The position numbers and the translations under genes were made by a program. From assembly GCA_965248335.1 (NCBI GenBank), contig CBDFIY010000003.1:558001-622000 (forward strand): DNA of 64,000 nucleotides, given 5' to 3'. The notes beneath the pieces were generated by a model that saw only the letters and a program-made list of their open reading frames with translations, did not search any database and was not told where the DNA came from. This stretch comes from CAKMZU01 sp965248335 (GTDB lineage: Bacteria > Pseudomonadota > Gammaproteobacteria > Pseudomonadales > DT-91). Shown one piece after another: positions 37,080 to 46,185 of the stretch (the first letter of the stretch is position 1; each line of letters opens with the position of its first letter).

Positions 37080-37270
37080 TAGATGCTTGTTCATTATCAG
37101 TGAACCCAAGAAGTATTAACAAATCATCATAAAATTTATTAGAAGATAAATAGTCATAGGTCTTGTAAAGCAAATAAATACACGACTGATTATTTTATTC
37201 TGGTAAGTTTGATGGCATCAATAATTATCATCGTGCTTTTTTGTTGCTCTATTAACAATAAGGAAACACG

Positions 37271-37957
37271 ATGCAAACCTATATAGAAATGCTTAATAAT
37301 CGTCACAATCTTAATTGTCACCCCTATTTTGTTGCGTTACAAAAAAGCCACTTTGAAAAAGATGATTTTATCGAAACACAAATCCAGGTGTATTTTGTGT
37401 TGAGTGAGCTCGCAAAGCCTCTGCAATCTCTTTCTCGAAGAGTTCCTCAGGCCAAAGCGTTTTTGACTGTCTTATCCGAGCATATTGATGCTGATGAAGG
37501 TGGACGCTCTCAGTCGAAAGCGGATGCCGTAAAGTCACTTCTCGCGCAGCAAGGTATAGAGCAAGGACATATAGAGAAAAAAGCGCTGTGGCCGGAAGCT
37601 AAGGCATTTATATCAGCGTTATCAGGCGTATGTTCATCCGGTGAGTTTTATACGAGTGTTGCTGCATTATCGATGATTGAGTCCTTCTATCATGCCTCTA
37701 GGCGCATAGAGAACAAGGTGGCAGGGCTGCGACAAGAGGAGAGCAGTGATGAGTGCACGCCGAATGACATGATGGCACCTTATCAAGTATTGCAGTCAAT
37801 TTATGGGCAAGACCAAGCAATTGATTATCAAATAGAGCAAGGATTAGAGTTTGGGGCTTATTTGTGGGTCTCGTTGTATCAAGGGTTGTATGACGCGAAA
37901 AAACGCCGTTACGGACGCTCAGTTACCACTGATTACAGTGGGATGACGAATCACTAG
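37271..37957 (+). CDS. Haem-oxygenase-like fold / iron-containing redox enzyme family protein
   Basis: 228 aa, AAGGA upstream. All-helical with SEHIDADEGG near residue 74 and an E-x-x-H pattern at IESFYHASRRIENK near 135-150, the spacing of the metal-binding residues in TENA/PqqC/CADD-like diiron enzymes. It starts with YIEMLNNRHNLNCHPYF. No biosynthetic neighbours give a substrate; it lies between an IS element and a lipoprotein gene. The family call rests on weak motifs. Confidence 0.5.
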   Translation: MQTYIEMLNNRHNLNCHPYFVALQKSHFEKDDFIETQIQVYFVLSELAKPLQSLSRRVPQAKAFLTVLSEHIDADEGGRSQSKADAVKSLLAQQGIEQGHIEKKALWPEAKAFISALSGVCSSGEFYTSVAALSMIESFYHASRRIENKVAGLRQEESSDECTPNDMMAPYQVLQSIYGQDQAIDYQIEQGLEFGAYLWVSLYQGLYDAKKRRYGRSVTTDYSGMTNH

Positions 37958-38020
37958 GAAATTTTCGGATTTTAGGAAATTGACTACCCTTATAGTAATA
38001 GCTAATAAGGGCAGTGATCT

Positions 38021-40738
38021 GTGTCGAATTTATTTTATTGTGCGGAACAAGGAAAATTACTCATAAAATCTATTTTATGGGTGTTCGTGGCAGTGTTGGC
38101 AGCTTGTACATCACAAGAAAAAACACATGATAAAGACGTTTCACTGAAAGTTGTGCTGTATTCAGGTTTTTTTGACAGCCCCTCGTGCGAACTTCTTAAT
38201 TCAAATTTACTTCCGGTTAATGGTATAAAAATAGTGCCTAATCGGACAAAAAAAATAAAGCTACCTCAATCCAGTGAGGGGTACGTTATTCGTTGTAAAT
38301 CACTTGATGCAGCGCAGGAAAAATTAGTTTTTCATTCTGTCTTGTTACCCACTCAAATAGGTACGGTTATTCAGGTTGCCGTGAACCCTATCACGGAAGT
38401 AGCTTATCGATTATCGGTAAAAAACATTACCGAGTATGCCGTACATTTGAGCCGTGTATTACTGAATATGGGCATGTATGTTGATTCGCCAGAAGGGCTT
38501 TTGCCTATACCTGTTACCCATGGAGAAAAGATTCAGAGTTATTACGTGTCCGTGATTGAGCTGTTACGAATAACGTCAGGAATGGCTTTAAAGAGAGATG
38601 AAGCCTCCATTTTGATGTTGAATGACCGTATCGGGCAGATGGAGTCAGCCGCGCGAGATGACGTCTCTATTTCTTCAATTTATACACAGTCTGAGCTCAG
38701 GGCATTTATCGAATTACAGATACTGTCGGATAATTTAAAAGACATGTACAAAAATAATTATACCGAGAAAATGGATCAGCAATCGCTCTATTTTTCATCG
38801 CCATTGATTACACGCTTTTTAAGTACCAACGATTATAACCAGTCTGCGTTGGGCGGCGGTGGTACTGGGAATGTTAGCTATGAATCATCGGATAGTGCCA
38901 TTGCTTCGGTTGATAATGAAGGAAAAGTGACTCTTCTTCGCGTAGGTAAAGTAAAGATTACGGCGATAAAAGCGGAAGATGAGAATTATAATAAAGCGCT
39001 TGCAAGCTACGATATTGTGATCTCAAAAGATCGAAAAGATCAGCCAGAATTTTCATTTTTGTCGGCGCGTTTAGTGAAAAATTTAAATGAAGGCGAGTTT
39101 GAAAATGCTGTTAATGGAGGTACAGGTGAAGGTCTTATTTATTATCGGTCGTCGGATAGGGATAAAGCAGAAGTTTATAATGATGGACGCGTTGTTTTAA
39201 AAGATTTAGGCGATGTAACCATCACAGCACACAAAGGTGGCGATGATGATTATCATAACGCTGAGGCGAGTTATGCGCTTTCAATTACAGGCGCTAAATT
39301 ACAGGCAGCATCAGGTGATGTCAGTGTTATTAATGGCCTTCAGGATACAATAAAAAACCTTCAGCCTTTTGATACATTATATTTATCAGGTGAATATTTT
39401 TTTGACCCACCTATTAATCTGAATGGTGTTAAAGGCCAAAAAAATGGCCCTATACGGCTCATCGGTGCACCTGGCGGAACAACAACTTTTACAGGGGTTC
39501 AATCACTTAATGCGATTAAGGAGGGTGAATGGCAACAGATTGAAGATGGCGCTCATCTCAAGTGTAAAAGTTATTGCTATAAAATTAAGGTTAAACAGCC
39601 TGTTTATGATCTATGGGTAAATGGCCAGCGACAGAAGGTGGCAAGTTGGCCAAACTATAAAACGGACGATATTTGGGAAGAGAAGGCATTAGGTGTCGAG
39701 AGATTGCAAAGTCAGCAGGGCGGCTGGTGGCATGAATCTACATGGGCTCTTGTGGCAAATTTTCTTAAAACACCCCGTGCTTCAGGTGGCTTTATGGTGG
39801 CCGTCAACAACGATAACACCAAACATTCTCTTAAAGGGTCACCGAGCTTTTCAGGTGGGCGATTGTTAATAAAAGACAAGCAGGGCAACCATCAAAATGT
39901 GCGCATTGAAAGGCATGATAAAGGAACTTCTAAGCTCACGTTTTTCTCGGTATTACCCATTACGCTTTCATCGGAAGTGTTGTTTCGCATAGAGCATGCT
40001 GCCGCACTTGATCAAGCAGGCGAGTATTTTTATCATGCGGATACCCGCGAGCTTTGGATTTGGCCTGTGGAGGGTAAGCATCCCAATGAATTGACTTTGG
40101 CCGCTAAAACACAGACACATGCTTTGGATATTACGGATAGTGAATATATTTTGTTAGACAATATTAACTTTCATGAAACGACCATTAAATGTGCAGAAAA
40201 AACACGTTGTCAGGGTATATCAATAAAAAATAGCGTGTTTGAAAATCCTGTATCGTATCAGAGCTTGCTCCAAGAAACGCTCTGGCCAAATGCGTTGAGT
40301 GTTACAGGCGGGTTAGCCTTTGATGCATCGCTATATACGCCGAGCTATTTTGTTGTTGATGCTGAGCCATGGGCATCAATGACTTCAGCTACGCTGCTAG
40401 AACATGCTGAGCAACAATATTGGCTACCCTTATGGGTTGAATATAATCGTGCGAATATTCCCTCTGTTGAGGAGAGTAATTTTTCGCTAAATCAGGATGT
40501 TGTACTTAAATGGCTCCCAGCTACGGGTGTTACGCAGCAACAGGTATGGGTTGGGGAATTCGTTGACGATTTAAGCCCCGCTTGTATGCACCAAGACATC
40601 GAGCGTGATACGTTGAGTAGTTGCACGGTATCGACGTACCTTAAACCCGATACAACTTACTATTGGCAAATAGTCAGCTTCTTGGGAACTAATCCTTATA
40701 AATCAGCTATTTTTTCCTTTACGCTGCACTCAGAGTAA
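38021..40738 (+). CDS. Large lipoprotein with Ig-like repeats and a beta-helix
   Basis: 905 aa from a GTG. An N-terminal hydrophobic segment ends in LAAC (Cys about residue 29), a lipobox. Two Big-type Ig-like repeats follow (about 260-345 and 350-425), each with YxSSDxxxAxVxxxGxVxLxxxGxVxITA. From about 440 a right-handed beta-helix seems to begin (IRLIGAPGGTTTF), with YILLDNINFHETTI and QGISIKNSVFEN near 705-740. The C-terminal 150 residues resemble a fibronectin-type module (TTYYWQIVSF). It is probably a surface protein that binds or cuts polysaccharide. The substrate is unknown. Confidence 0.65.
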   Translation: MSNLFYCAEQGKLLIKSILWVFVAVLAACTSQEKTHDKDVSLKVVLYSGFFDSPSCELLNSNLLPVNGIKIVPNRTKKIKLPQSSEGYVIRCKSLDAAQEKLVFHSVLLPTQIGTVIQVAVNPITEVAYRLSVKNITEYAVHLSRVLLNMGMYVDSPEGLLPIPVTHGEKIQSYYVSVIELLRITSGMALKRDEASILMLNDRIGQMESAARDDVSISSIYTQSELRAFIELQILSDNLKDMYKNNYTEKMDQQSLYFSSPLITRFLSTNDYNQSALGGGGTGNVSYESSDSAIASVDNEGKVTLLRVGKVKITAIKAEDENYNKALASYDIVISKDRKDQPEFSFLSARLVKNLNEGEFENAVNGGTGEGLIYYRSSDRDKAEVYNDGRVVLKDLGDVTITAHKGGDDDYHNAEASYALSITGAKLQAASGDVSVINGLQDTIKNLQPFDTLYLSGEYFFDPPINLNGVKGQKNGPIRLIGAPGGTTTFTGVQSLNAIKEGEWQQIEDGAHLKCKSYCYKIKVKQPVYDLWVNGQRQKVASWPNYKTDDIWEEKALGVERLQSQQGGWWHESTWALVANFLKTPRASGGFMVAVNNDNTKHSLKGSPSFSGGRLLIKDKQGNHQNVRIERHDKGTSKLTFFSVLPITLSSEVLFRIEHAAALDQAGEYFYHADTRELWIWPVEGKHPNELTLAAKTQTHALDITDSEYILLDNINFHETTIKCAEKTRCQGISIKNSVFENPVSYQSLLQETLWPNALSVTGGLAFDASLYTPSYFVVDAEPWASMTSATLLEHAEQQYWLPLWVEYNRANIPSVEESNFSLNQDVVLKWLPATGVTQQQVWVGEFVDDLSPACMHQDIERDTLSSCTVSTYLKPDTTYYWQIVSFLGTNPYKSAIFSFTLHSE

Positions 40739-40777
40739 AGGTCATTGACGTATAAAGCGGTGAAGGGGAAAGGCATA

Positions 40778-40872
40778 TACCGATCACCCTTGAAGATGCA
40801 AGGGAGTTGGAGATGCAAGAAGGCGGCAAGCGAGCGTGGCCAACGCCCTTGCATCTTCAAGGGTGATCGGTA
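40778..40872. mobile_element. MITE-1 copy C (95 bp, palindromic)
   Basis: TACCGATCACCCTTGAAG at the left and its exact inverted copy at the right, with TA on both sides. Both tips are of the left-end type; the middle carries an inverted piece of the right half (AAGAAGGCGGCAAGCGAGCG). The long near-perfect hairpin lies between two convergent genes and could end transcription from both. Confidence 0.72.
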
Positions 40873-40893
40873 TAACCCTTTATGGCGCTGAAA

Positions 40894-41634
40894 CTATTGC
40901 GCATCTAGCGCCTGACCATTAATGTGCAGGCTATCGTCGCCAAAAAGGTATAAGTAAAGCGGCATAATCGCGCGAGGCTCAGGGTTTATATGTTTGTCCT
41001 CGGCAGGGAACGCCATTTGTCGCATATCGGTTTGTGTGGCTCCAGGATTTAAGCTGTTAACACGAATGTTGCTTGTGTTTTCTAACTCTTCGGCGAGTAC
41101 CTGCATCAACCCTTCTGTTGCAAATTTGGATGCAGTATAGCTGCCCCAGTAAGCATGCCCTTTTCGACCTACGGATGAAGATGTAAAAACAACTGAGCCG
41201 CAAGGGGCCTCTTCTAATAGCGGTAGCATGGCTTTTGTTAGCATAAATGTTGCGTTTACATTCACCTGCATGACCTTGGCGAAATCTTGGGTCAACGTGT
41301 TGCTAACAGGTGCGAGCCTACCAAGAATGCTGGCATTATTTAACAGGCCGTCGAGTCGTCCAAAGCTGTGACCAATTTGATCCTGAAGGTTTAAGTAATC
41401 ATCAAAGCTAGCGGTTTCTAAATCCAGTGTGATAATGACGGGTTCAGGGTGGCCCTCTTTTACGATGTCATCGTACAGCGCTTCAAGTGCGGCTGTATTG
41501 CGCCCGAGTAACAGTACGGTAGCGCCATGCTCAGCGAAAGCTCTTGCTGCTGCACGCCCGATGCCTTTACTGGCACCTGTGACTAAAATAATTTTGTTTT
41601 CTAAAAGGTTGTCAGGTGCTTGATAGTTAAACAT
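40894..41634 (-). CDS. yciK: YciK-type short-chain dehydrogenase
   Basis: 246 aa from the ATG at 41634 (MFNYQAPDNLLENK), which overlaps the mupP stop by 8 bp; the longer upstream frame runs through mupP in another frame and is not used. NAD(P) motif GASKGIGRAAA (about 20-30), NNASILG, catalytic Ser in FTSSSVG and YTASK (Tyr-x3-Lys). The ending SLNPGATQTDMRQMAFP is typical of YciK. Its substrate is not established. Third gene of ubiG-mupP-yciK. Confidence 0.88.
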   Translation of the reverse strand: MFNYQAPDNLLENKIILVTGASKGIGRAAARAFAEHGATVLLLGRNTAALEALYDDIVKEGHPEPVIITLDLETASFDDYLNLQDQIGHSFGRLDGLLNNASILGRLAPVSNTLTQDFAKVMQVNVNATFMLTKAMLPLLEEAPCGSVVFTSSSVGRKGHAYWGSYTASKFATEGLMQVLAEELENTSNIRVNSLNPGATQTDMRQMAFPAEDKHINPEPRAIMPLYLYLFGDDSLHINGQALDAQ

Positions 41635-42361
41635 GAATATTAAAACGTTTGTGAATGAGTGAAGTAAGCGCTGAGACAGTAGGAACGATTTCTGAGGCTT
41701 GCCATGCATCGATATCATCGTCGTCGCTGATATAGCCAAAGGCACAAGCGACAGACGTAATGTTTGCGCGATTTGCTGCTTGAATGTCTCGGAGGTGGTC
41801 TCCGGCATATAGGCAGTTTTCGGCAGGTACGCCGAGTGTTTTGATAGCCAGTAATATACCTTCAGGGTCAGGTTTTGGCTGCTCGACATGCTCTGGGCAT
41901 ACAAATAAATTATTCGTGGGCTTGAGGGCAAGCTTCTCAAGTAAAGGCTCGGTGAATCTGTGATTGCGATTAGTGATGATAGCCCAAGCGATATGATGTT
42001 CATGAAGGCTGGTGATGAGCTCCCGAATACCCGTAAATAACTGTGCTTTTGTGCCGAGATTTTTGTCGCATTCACGCAGTAATCGGTCAATCTGTGCTAT
42101 GCGGTTTGTTGGGTGGTTGTCGGGAAAGGCGCACTGAATCATTGCTTGTGCGCCATTTGAAATATGCTTGCGGATTTCAGACATCGCTAAGGGTGCTAAA
42201 TTGTGCTCGTGGCGAATACCGTTTATGGTTTTGACAAAATCAGGTGCGGTATCAATTAATGTGCCATCAAGATCAAAAAGAACAGCGCCTTTGTAGGGGG
42301 TGGTAATGCGGGAAGTCGTCGCGCAGGAGGTCGGAGCGCAGGAGATAGTAGCATTTGGCAC
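41627..42361 (-). CDS. mupP: HAD phosphatase, MupP/Gph type
   Basis: 244 aa. HAD motif I is AVLFDLDGTLIDTAPDF (about 26-42), motif II is AIITNRN, and motif IV is YAGDHLRDIQAA. In Pseudomonas the gene between ubiG and yciK is MupP, the MurNAc-6-phosphate phosphatase of peptidoglycan recycling; order is the same here. Phosphoglycolate phosphatase (Gph) is the alternative reading. The first 25 residues are Thr/Cys-rich and poorly conserved, so a later start is possible. Confidence 0.82.
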   Translation of the reverse strand: MPNATISCAPTSCATTSRITTPYKGAVLFDLDGTLIDTAPDFVKTINGIRHEHNLAPLAMSEIRKHISNGAQAMIQCAFPDNHPTNRIAQIDRLLRECDKNLGTKAQLFTGIRELITSLHEHHIAWAIITNRNHRFTEPLLEKLALKPTNNLFVCPEHVEQPKPDPEGILLAIKTLGVPAENCLYAGDHLRDIQAANRANITSVACAFGYISDDDDIDAWQASEIVPTVSALTSLIHKRFNIHV

Positions 42362-42364
42362 GTG

Positions 42365-43090
42365 TTAGTTAGCCTTCTTTGCATGTAATAGGTAGTTAAC
42401 CTGTGTGTTTTTTGAAAGAAAGTAGTTTTTGGTGATGGGATTGTATTCCATGCCAGCGAGATCTTGGACACTGAGGCCTGCTTGCCGAGCCCAAGCCGAG
42501 AGTTCAGAGGGTTTAATGAACTTATCGTATTGGTGTGTGCCTTTTGGTAAAAGCTTAAGGATGTATTCACCGCCTAAAATTGCAAACACGTAGGCTTTTA
42601 AATTACGGTTAATGGTCGAGAAAAACAAATCCCCGCCTGTAGCGCATAAGTCAGCGCAGGCTTGTACGACGGAGGCGGGGTCAGGCACATGCTCTAGCAT
42701 CTCTAGGCAGCAAACGACATCAAAGGCCGCAGGTTTTTCTTGCGCTAAATCTTCAGCCGTGTCGATGTGGTAATCGATGGTTAGCTGTGACTCGTGTAAA
42801 TGTAGTTTGGCAATATTGATCAGCTCTTCGCCCATATCAATGCCCGTGACTTTTGCCCCTCGATGCGCAAGGCCTTCTGATAAAATCCCTGCACCGCAGC
42901 CAATATCGACCACCGTTTTTTCGGCAACCTGCGCATGTTCATCAATGTAGTTGGCACGTAAAGGGTTGATGTCGTGCAGGGATTTCATGTCGCCCGAGGT
43001 ATCCCACCAACGATTGGCGAGTTCTTGGAATTTCGCGATTTCGCTATGGTCAACATTTTTGCTGTTAGGTGCTTCTGATTTGTTTGTCAT
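42365..43090 (-). CDS. ubiG: Ubiquinone biosynthesis O-methyltransferase UbiG
   Basis: 241 aa SAM-dependent methyltransferase. It has the family start KFQELANRWWDTSGDMKSLHDINPLR (about 20-45), SAM motif VVDIGCGAGILSE (about 61-73) and LEMLEHVPDP. It performs the two O-methylations of ubiquinone synthesis. The stop is 3 bp before the mupP start, so the three genes form an operon. Confidence 0.96.
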   Translation of the reverse strand: MTNKSEAPNSKNVDHSEIAKFQELANRWWDTSGDMKSLHDINPLRANYIDEHAQVAEKTVVDIGCGAGILSEGLAHRGAKVTGIDMGEELINIAKLHLHESQLTIDYHIDTAEDLAQEKPAAFDVVCCLEMLEHVPDPASVVQACADLCATGGDLFFSTINRNLKAYVFAILGGEYILKLLPKGTHQYDKFIKPSELSAWARQAGLSVQDLAGMEYNPITKNYFLSKNTQVNYLLHAKKAN

Positions 43091-43814
43091 GCGCTGCCGT
43101 ATTCCACTGAGTCAACGGGCAATACTTTAAAGGTTTTGTAGGTGTTTTTAAAGCAAGATGCAGGGATATAGAGATTTTGCCTTCATCAGTTGAACTTTCA
43201 TCGCTGGGCGGTAACAAATAGACTCTTTTTGGAGGTTTTATGGTTTCTCGTTTCTATCTTGTTGTTTTTATATCTTTTTGTTTCTTACTTTCTTCGACAG
43301 GGGCGGTCTCTGATGGGTGGCTAGCTACATTGGGTAAGTTGTGGGTGGTAGGTGCCGTTGCCTCTAATATCGCTAAAGAATCGGCTGTTCCTTGTGAGAG
43401 GAAATTATCTAACCTCGAATTTGATGCGGGTATGAAGGCTCAAGCTCAGGAAGGAGCAATTGCAGATCTGGGTGATCAGGTTAAGTATAAAGATGTCCTT
43501 CTTGGTAGTTGTCAGGAAAGCTTGAGTCAGTCTGAGGAAAATACAAAAATCACAGATGGGCATTTAAGAACGTGTGAGATGGAAAGGAGGGCGCTTTATT
43601 ATGAAAAAGACCACCAAGAGAGAAGGGCTGGGAGGAAAAATCAAAAGTTAAAAAGGTCTACTGCAGAGGTAATTGGCCTTAAAATGCAAGTTGCTAACCT
43701 CAGGAAACACGGCGAATTTTCCCTAGTTAATTTTCCTTGTAAAAACAAAAACATAACCCTATCAACTGGACAAAAGCAATTTGTTCTGTAAAATGCCATA
43801 CCTCAAACAGACAA

Positions 43815-45658
43815 ATGAGAAGTGGCTTGCGGCACTCCCGATTAAAGGTTAGACCCGTAGATGCAGCGGAAGAGCAGCTATTTCAAGACCTCATGCAAGC
43901 TCATCACTACCTTGGGGCACTACGGAAAATTGGTAATACAATCTGGTATTTCGCCATAATTGATGATCAGCCTGTCGCATTGCTCAGTTTTTCTGCAGCT
44001 GCACTGAAGTGCGCAGACAGGGATCAGTGGATTGGCTGGAGCTATAGGCATCAATACGACAGGCTAAATTTAATAGCCAATAATTCACGTTTTCTGATAT
44101 TGCCTGGCTGCCACGCTAAAAACCGAGCATCACAAATCCTTTCCTTATGCCGACGAAGAATTCAAAAAGATTGGATTGAACGCTTTTCTTACCCTTTGTT
44201 ATTACTCGAAACTTTTGTTGATCCAGAACGCTACCACGGCACGATCTACCGCGCATCAAATTGGGTGCTTGTTGGCAAAACCAAAGGCTATAGCCGGACA
44301 AGAAATCATTACAGCAAACAGTCAGAATCCCAGAAATTAATTTTTCTTCAACCCTTGCAGAATAATGCAAAAACCATACTTTCCAGCCCCCTTATCGACG
44401 AACACTATCAAACAGGAAAAATAAGAAGAATGAAACTCACTGCAGATCAAATGCTATCTTTGTATGACGCGTTTAAGGGTGTTGATGATAGCCGCAGAGC
44501 ACAAGGAAAAAAACATAAAATGCCTAACATATTATCTTTATCTGTAGCGGCAGTTCTTTGTGGCATGATTGGATATAAAGATATTTCCATCTGGGTTCAG
44601 TCACTAGGGCAAAAAGCGCGTAGCCGCTTTAAATGTAGAAAACGCAATGGCATCTATGAGGTTCCAAGCCGGACGGTTATTCGAAACGCACTAATTAATA
44701 TTAAACCAGAGCAACTTGATCAGGCTCTGAATGCGTGGAACGAACAATATGCATCCATCGACGAAAGCCTTGCGATTGATGGGAAAACAATGTGCGGAGC
44801 CATTAATGAAAAAGGTTTTCAGACACATATAATGAGCGCTATTGGTCATAAAAGTGGGCGTTGTTACACTCAAAAAAAGTAGGTGTCTTGGCAGTGGATG
44901 GTAGCGATGAAGAAAAACAAACAAATGAAATAAAAGTAGCTGCACCAATGCTGGACAGCATCAACATTAAAGGGAAAACAATCACTGCAGATGCACTACT
45001 TACACAAAGAGAATTTGCTACTTACATTGTAGGTAAGCGCGAAGCAAATTATCATTTAACTGTAAAAGGTAATCAAAAAAATCTTCTAGGAGATATTAAA
45101 TTACATTTCAAAAATATAAAGAAAGAAGCAGATTATATTAAAACGGGTAAAGGAGAGCATGGCCGGATAGAAACGCGAAAAATATGGACCACAACAGAGC
45201 TAAATGACTATCTTGATTTTCCGTATGTTCGTCAGGTTTTTATGATTGAGCGTGAAAGTGTTGAGAAGAAAACGGGCAAGAAAAGCCATGAGATTGTTTA
45301 TGGTGTTACTAGCATACCAAAGGAAGATGCTAATGCGGAGCGAGTGCTTGAAGATAATAGAGGGCATTGGTCTATAGAAAGCTGTCATTATATGATCGAC
45401 TGGAATTACGATGAGGATCGTAGTCAGATTCGTACCCTGTTTGGCCCTGAAAATATAACCCGTCTACGACGCTTTGCTATTGGTCTACTTAAAAGCCGAA
45501 AAAGTACAGAAACCATACCCGAAATGATGAAAAAATTAATGTTATGTATCTTGTCATGGATATTTATAGCCGAAAGATTGTTGGTTGGCAGGTATATGAA
45601 CAAGAAAGCAGTGCATTATTTGAAAATGACTAAGAATTCAATGGCGACCATGAGTTAG
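43815..45658 (+). CDS. DUF4338 (DruA-like) domain fused to ISAs1-family transposase, -1 frameshift
   Basis: The first frame (355 aa) starts with a DUF4338 domain (about 10-175): AHHYLGALRKIGN, DQWIGWSYRHQ, NNSRFLILPG, LLETFVDPERYHGTIYRASNW. It continues into the ISAs1 N-terminal region (KKHKMPNILSLSVAAVLCGM) and the first catalytic Asp (LAIDGKTMCG). At A-AAA-AAG (44873-44879), directly followed by a TAG stop, a -1 slip joins the second frame: KKVGVLAVDGSDEEKQTNEI, TADALLTQREFA (second Asp) and RGHWSIES (Glu). The C-terminus has been altered by an insertion but returns to the original last residues LKMTKNSMATMS. Product about 610 aa. Confidence 0.78.
44873..44879 (+). promoter_or_regulatory. 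A-AAA-AAG slippery heptamer with adjacent stop
   Basis: Zero-frame codons CAA AAA AAG TAG contain the classic A AAA AAG -1 frameshift heptamer, the same as in dnaX and many IS3 elements, with the zero-frame stop immediately after it. The -1 frame continues the transposase for about 260 codons. Confidence 0.8.
45544..45614 (+). mobile_element. Fragment of an IS3-type transposase
   Basis: In the +1 frame relative to the ISAs1 gene this segment reads YLVMDIYSRKIVGWQVYEQE, part of the catalytic domain of IS3-type transposases. Only about 70 bp is present, with no ends. It was inserted together with the duplicated segment that follows. Confidence 0.65.
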
Positions 45659-46054
45659 CGTAGATTCGCCGTGCTCAGGAAAGGTAACAAGAATGTGAGT
45701 GACAAAGTTATGCAGTTGGAGGCTCAAAATAAGAAAATAAAACGTGCTTGCATGAGGGGCGGGAAGCGAGGCGGTCGTAACAGGAACAAAGGAGCACCAA
45801 GCCCAACTCCGGTGCTGAATGTCTAAATGTAAGAAGCGTGTTTGATTATTTGAAAATGACTAAGAATTCAATGGCGACCATGAGTTAGCGTAGATTCGCC
45901 GTGCTCAGGAAAGGTAACAAGAATGTGAGTGACAAAGTTATGCAGTTGGAGGCTCAAAATAAGAAAATAAAACGTGCTTGCATGAGGGGCGGGAAGCGAG
46001 GCGGTCGTAACAGGAACAAAGGAGCACCAAGCCCAACTCCGGTGCTGAATGTCT
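45615..46054 (+). repeat. 210-bp direct duplication, period 230 bp
   Basis: 45615-45824 and 45845-46054 appear identical. Each copy holds the last codons of the ISAs1 transposase, its right end, the CTCAGGAAA target copy and the 3' part of the interrupted host gene. Only the second copy continues into the true end of the host gene; the first is followed by AAATGTAAGAAGCG from the transposase. Confidence 0.9.
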
Positions 46055-46185
46055 TTAAGGCTATGAAAGGTTGAGTTGTTGGTTGACGGACTTTCTTTAC
46101 TGAAAATTAGTCCTCCTTTCCCGTTTTGTGATAGACTTTCTGATTAATTTTAGTCAGTGCTAGTCGATCAGGATTTTACCCTCGT

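Larger units (their letters stand above)
43708..45903 (+). mobile_element. ISAs1-type element with 9-bp target duplication
   Basis: Ends are inverted copies of CACGGCGAAT (43708-43717 and 45894-45903). The 9-bp target CTCAGGAAA occurs at 43699-43707 and 45904-45912. The element carries a DUF4338/ISAs1 two-frame transposase. Inside its right end lies a 284-bp insertion (about 45541-45824) made of a scrap of another transposase and a copy of the element's own right end plus flanking host gene. Confidence 0.85.
43240..46074 (+). pseudogene. Secreted coiled-coil protein gene interrupted by an ISAs1-type element
   Basis: GGAGG lies before the ATG. The 5' part (43240-43707) encodes a signal peptide (about 1-24) and a coiled-coil region rich in Glu/Gln/Lys to residue 156 (VANLRK). 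The 3' part resumes at 45913 with GNKNVSDKVMQLEAQNKKIK and ends FKAMKG at 46074. Removing the IS and one 9-bp target copy leaves exactly 210 codons (209 aa), which shows the insertion is recent. Without repair the 5' piece would read 27 unrelated residues into the IS to a stop at 43791. Function is unknown; the basic Gly/Arg/Asn-rich tail is notable. Confidence 0.8.

Noticed and set aside
41635..42090. N-terminal extension of the YciK frame
   Set aside because: This part lies over mupP in another frame; the conserved YciK start is at 41634 with the usual overlap to mupP.
43815..44350. Druantia anti-phage system
   Set aside because: Only a DruA-like DUF4338 domain is present and it belongs to an insertion sequence; no large helicase or other Druantia genes are nearby.
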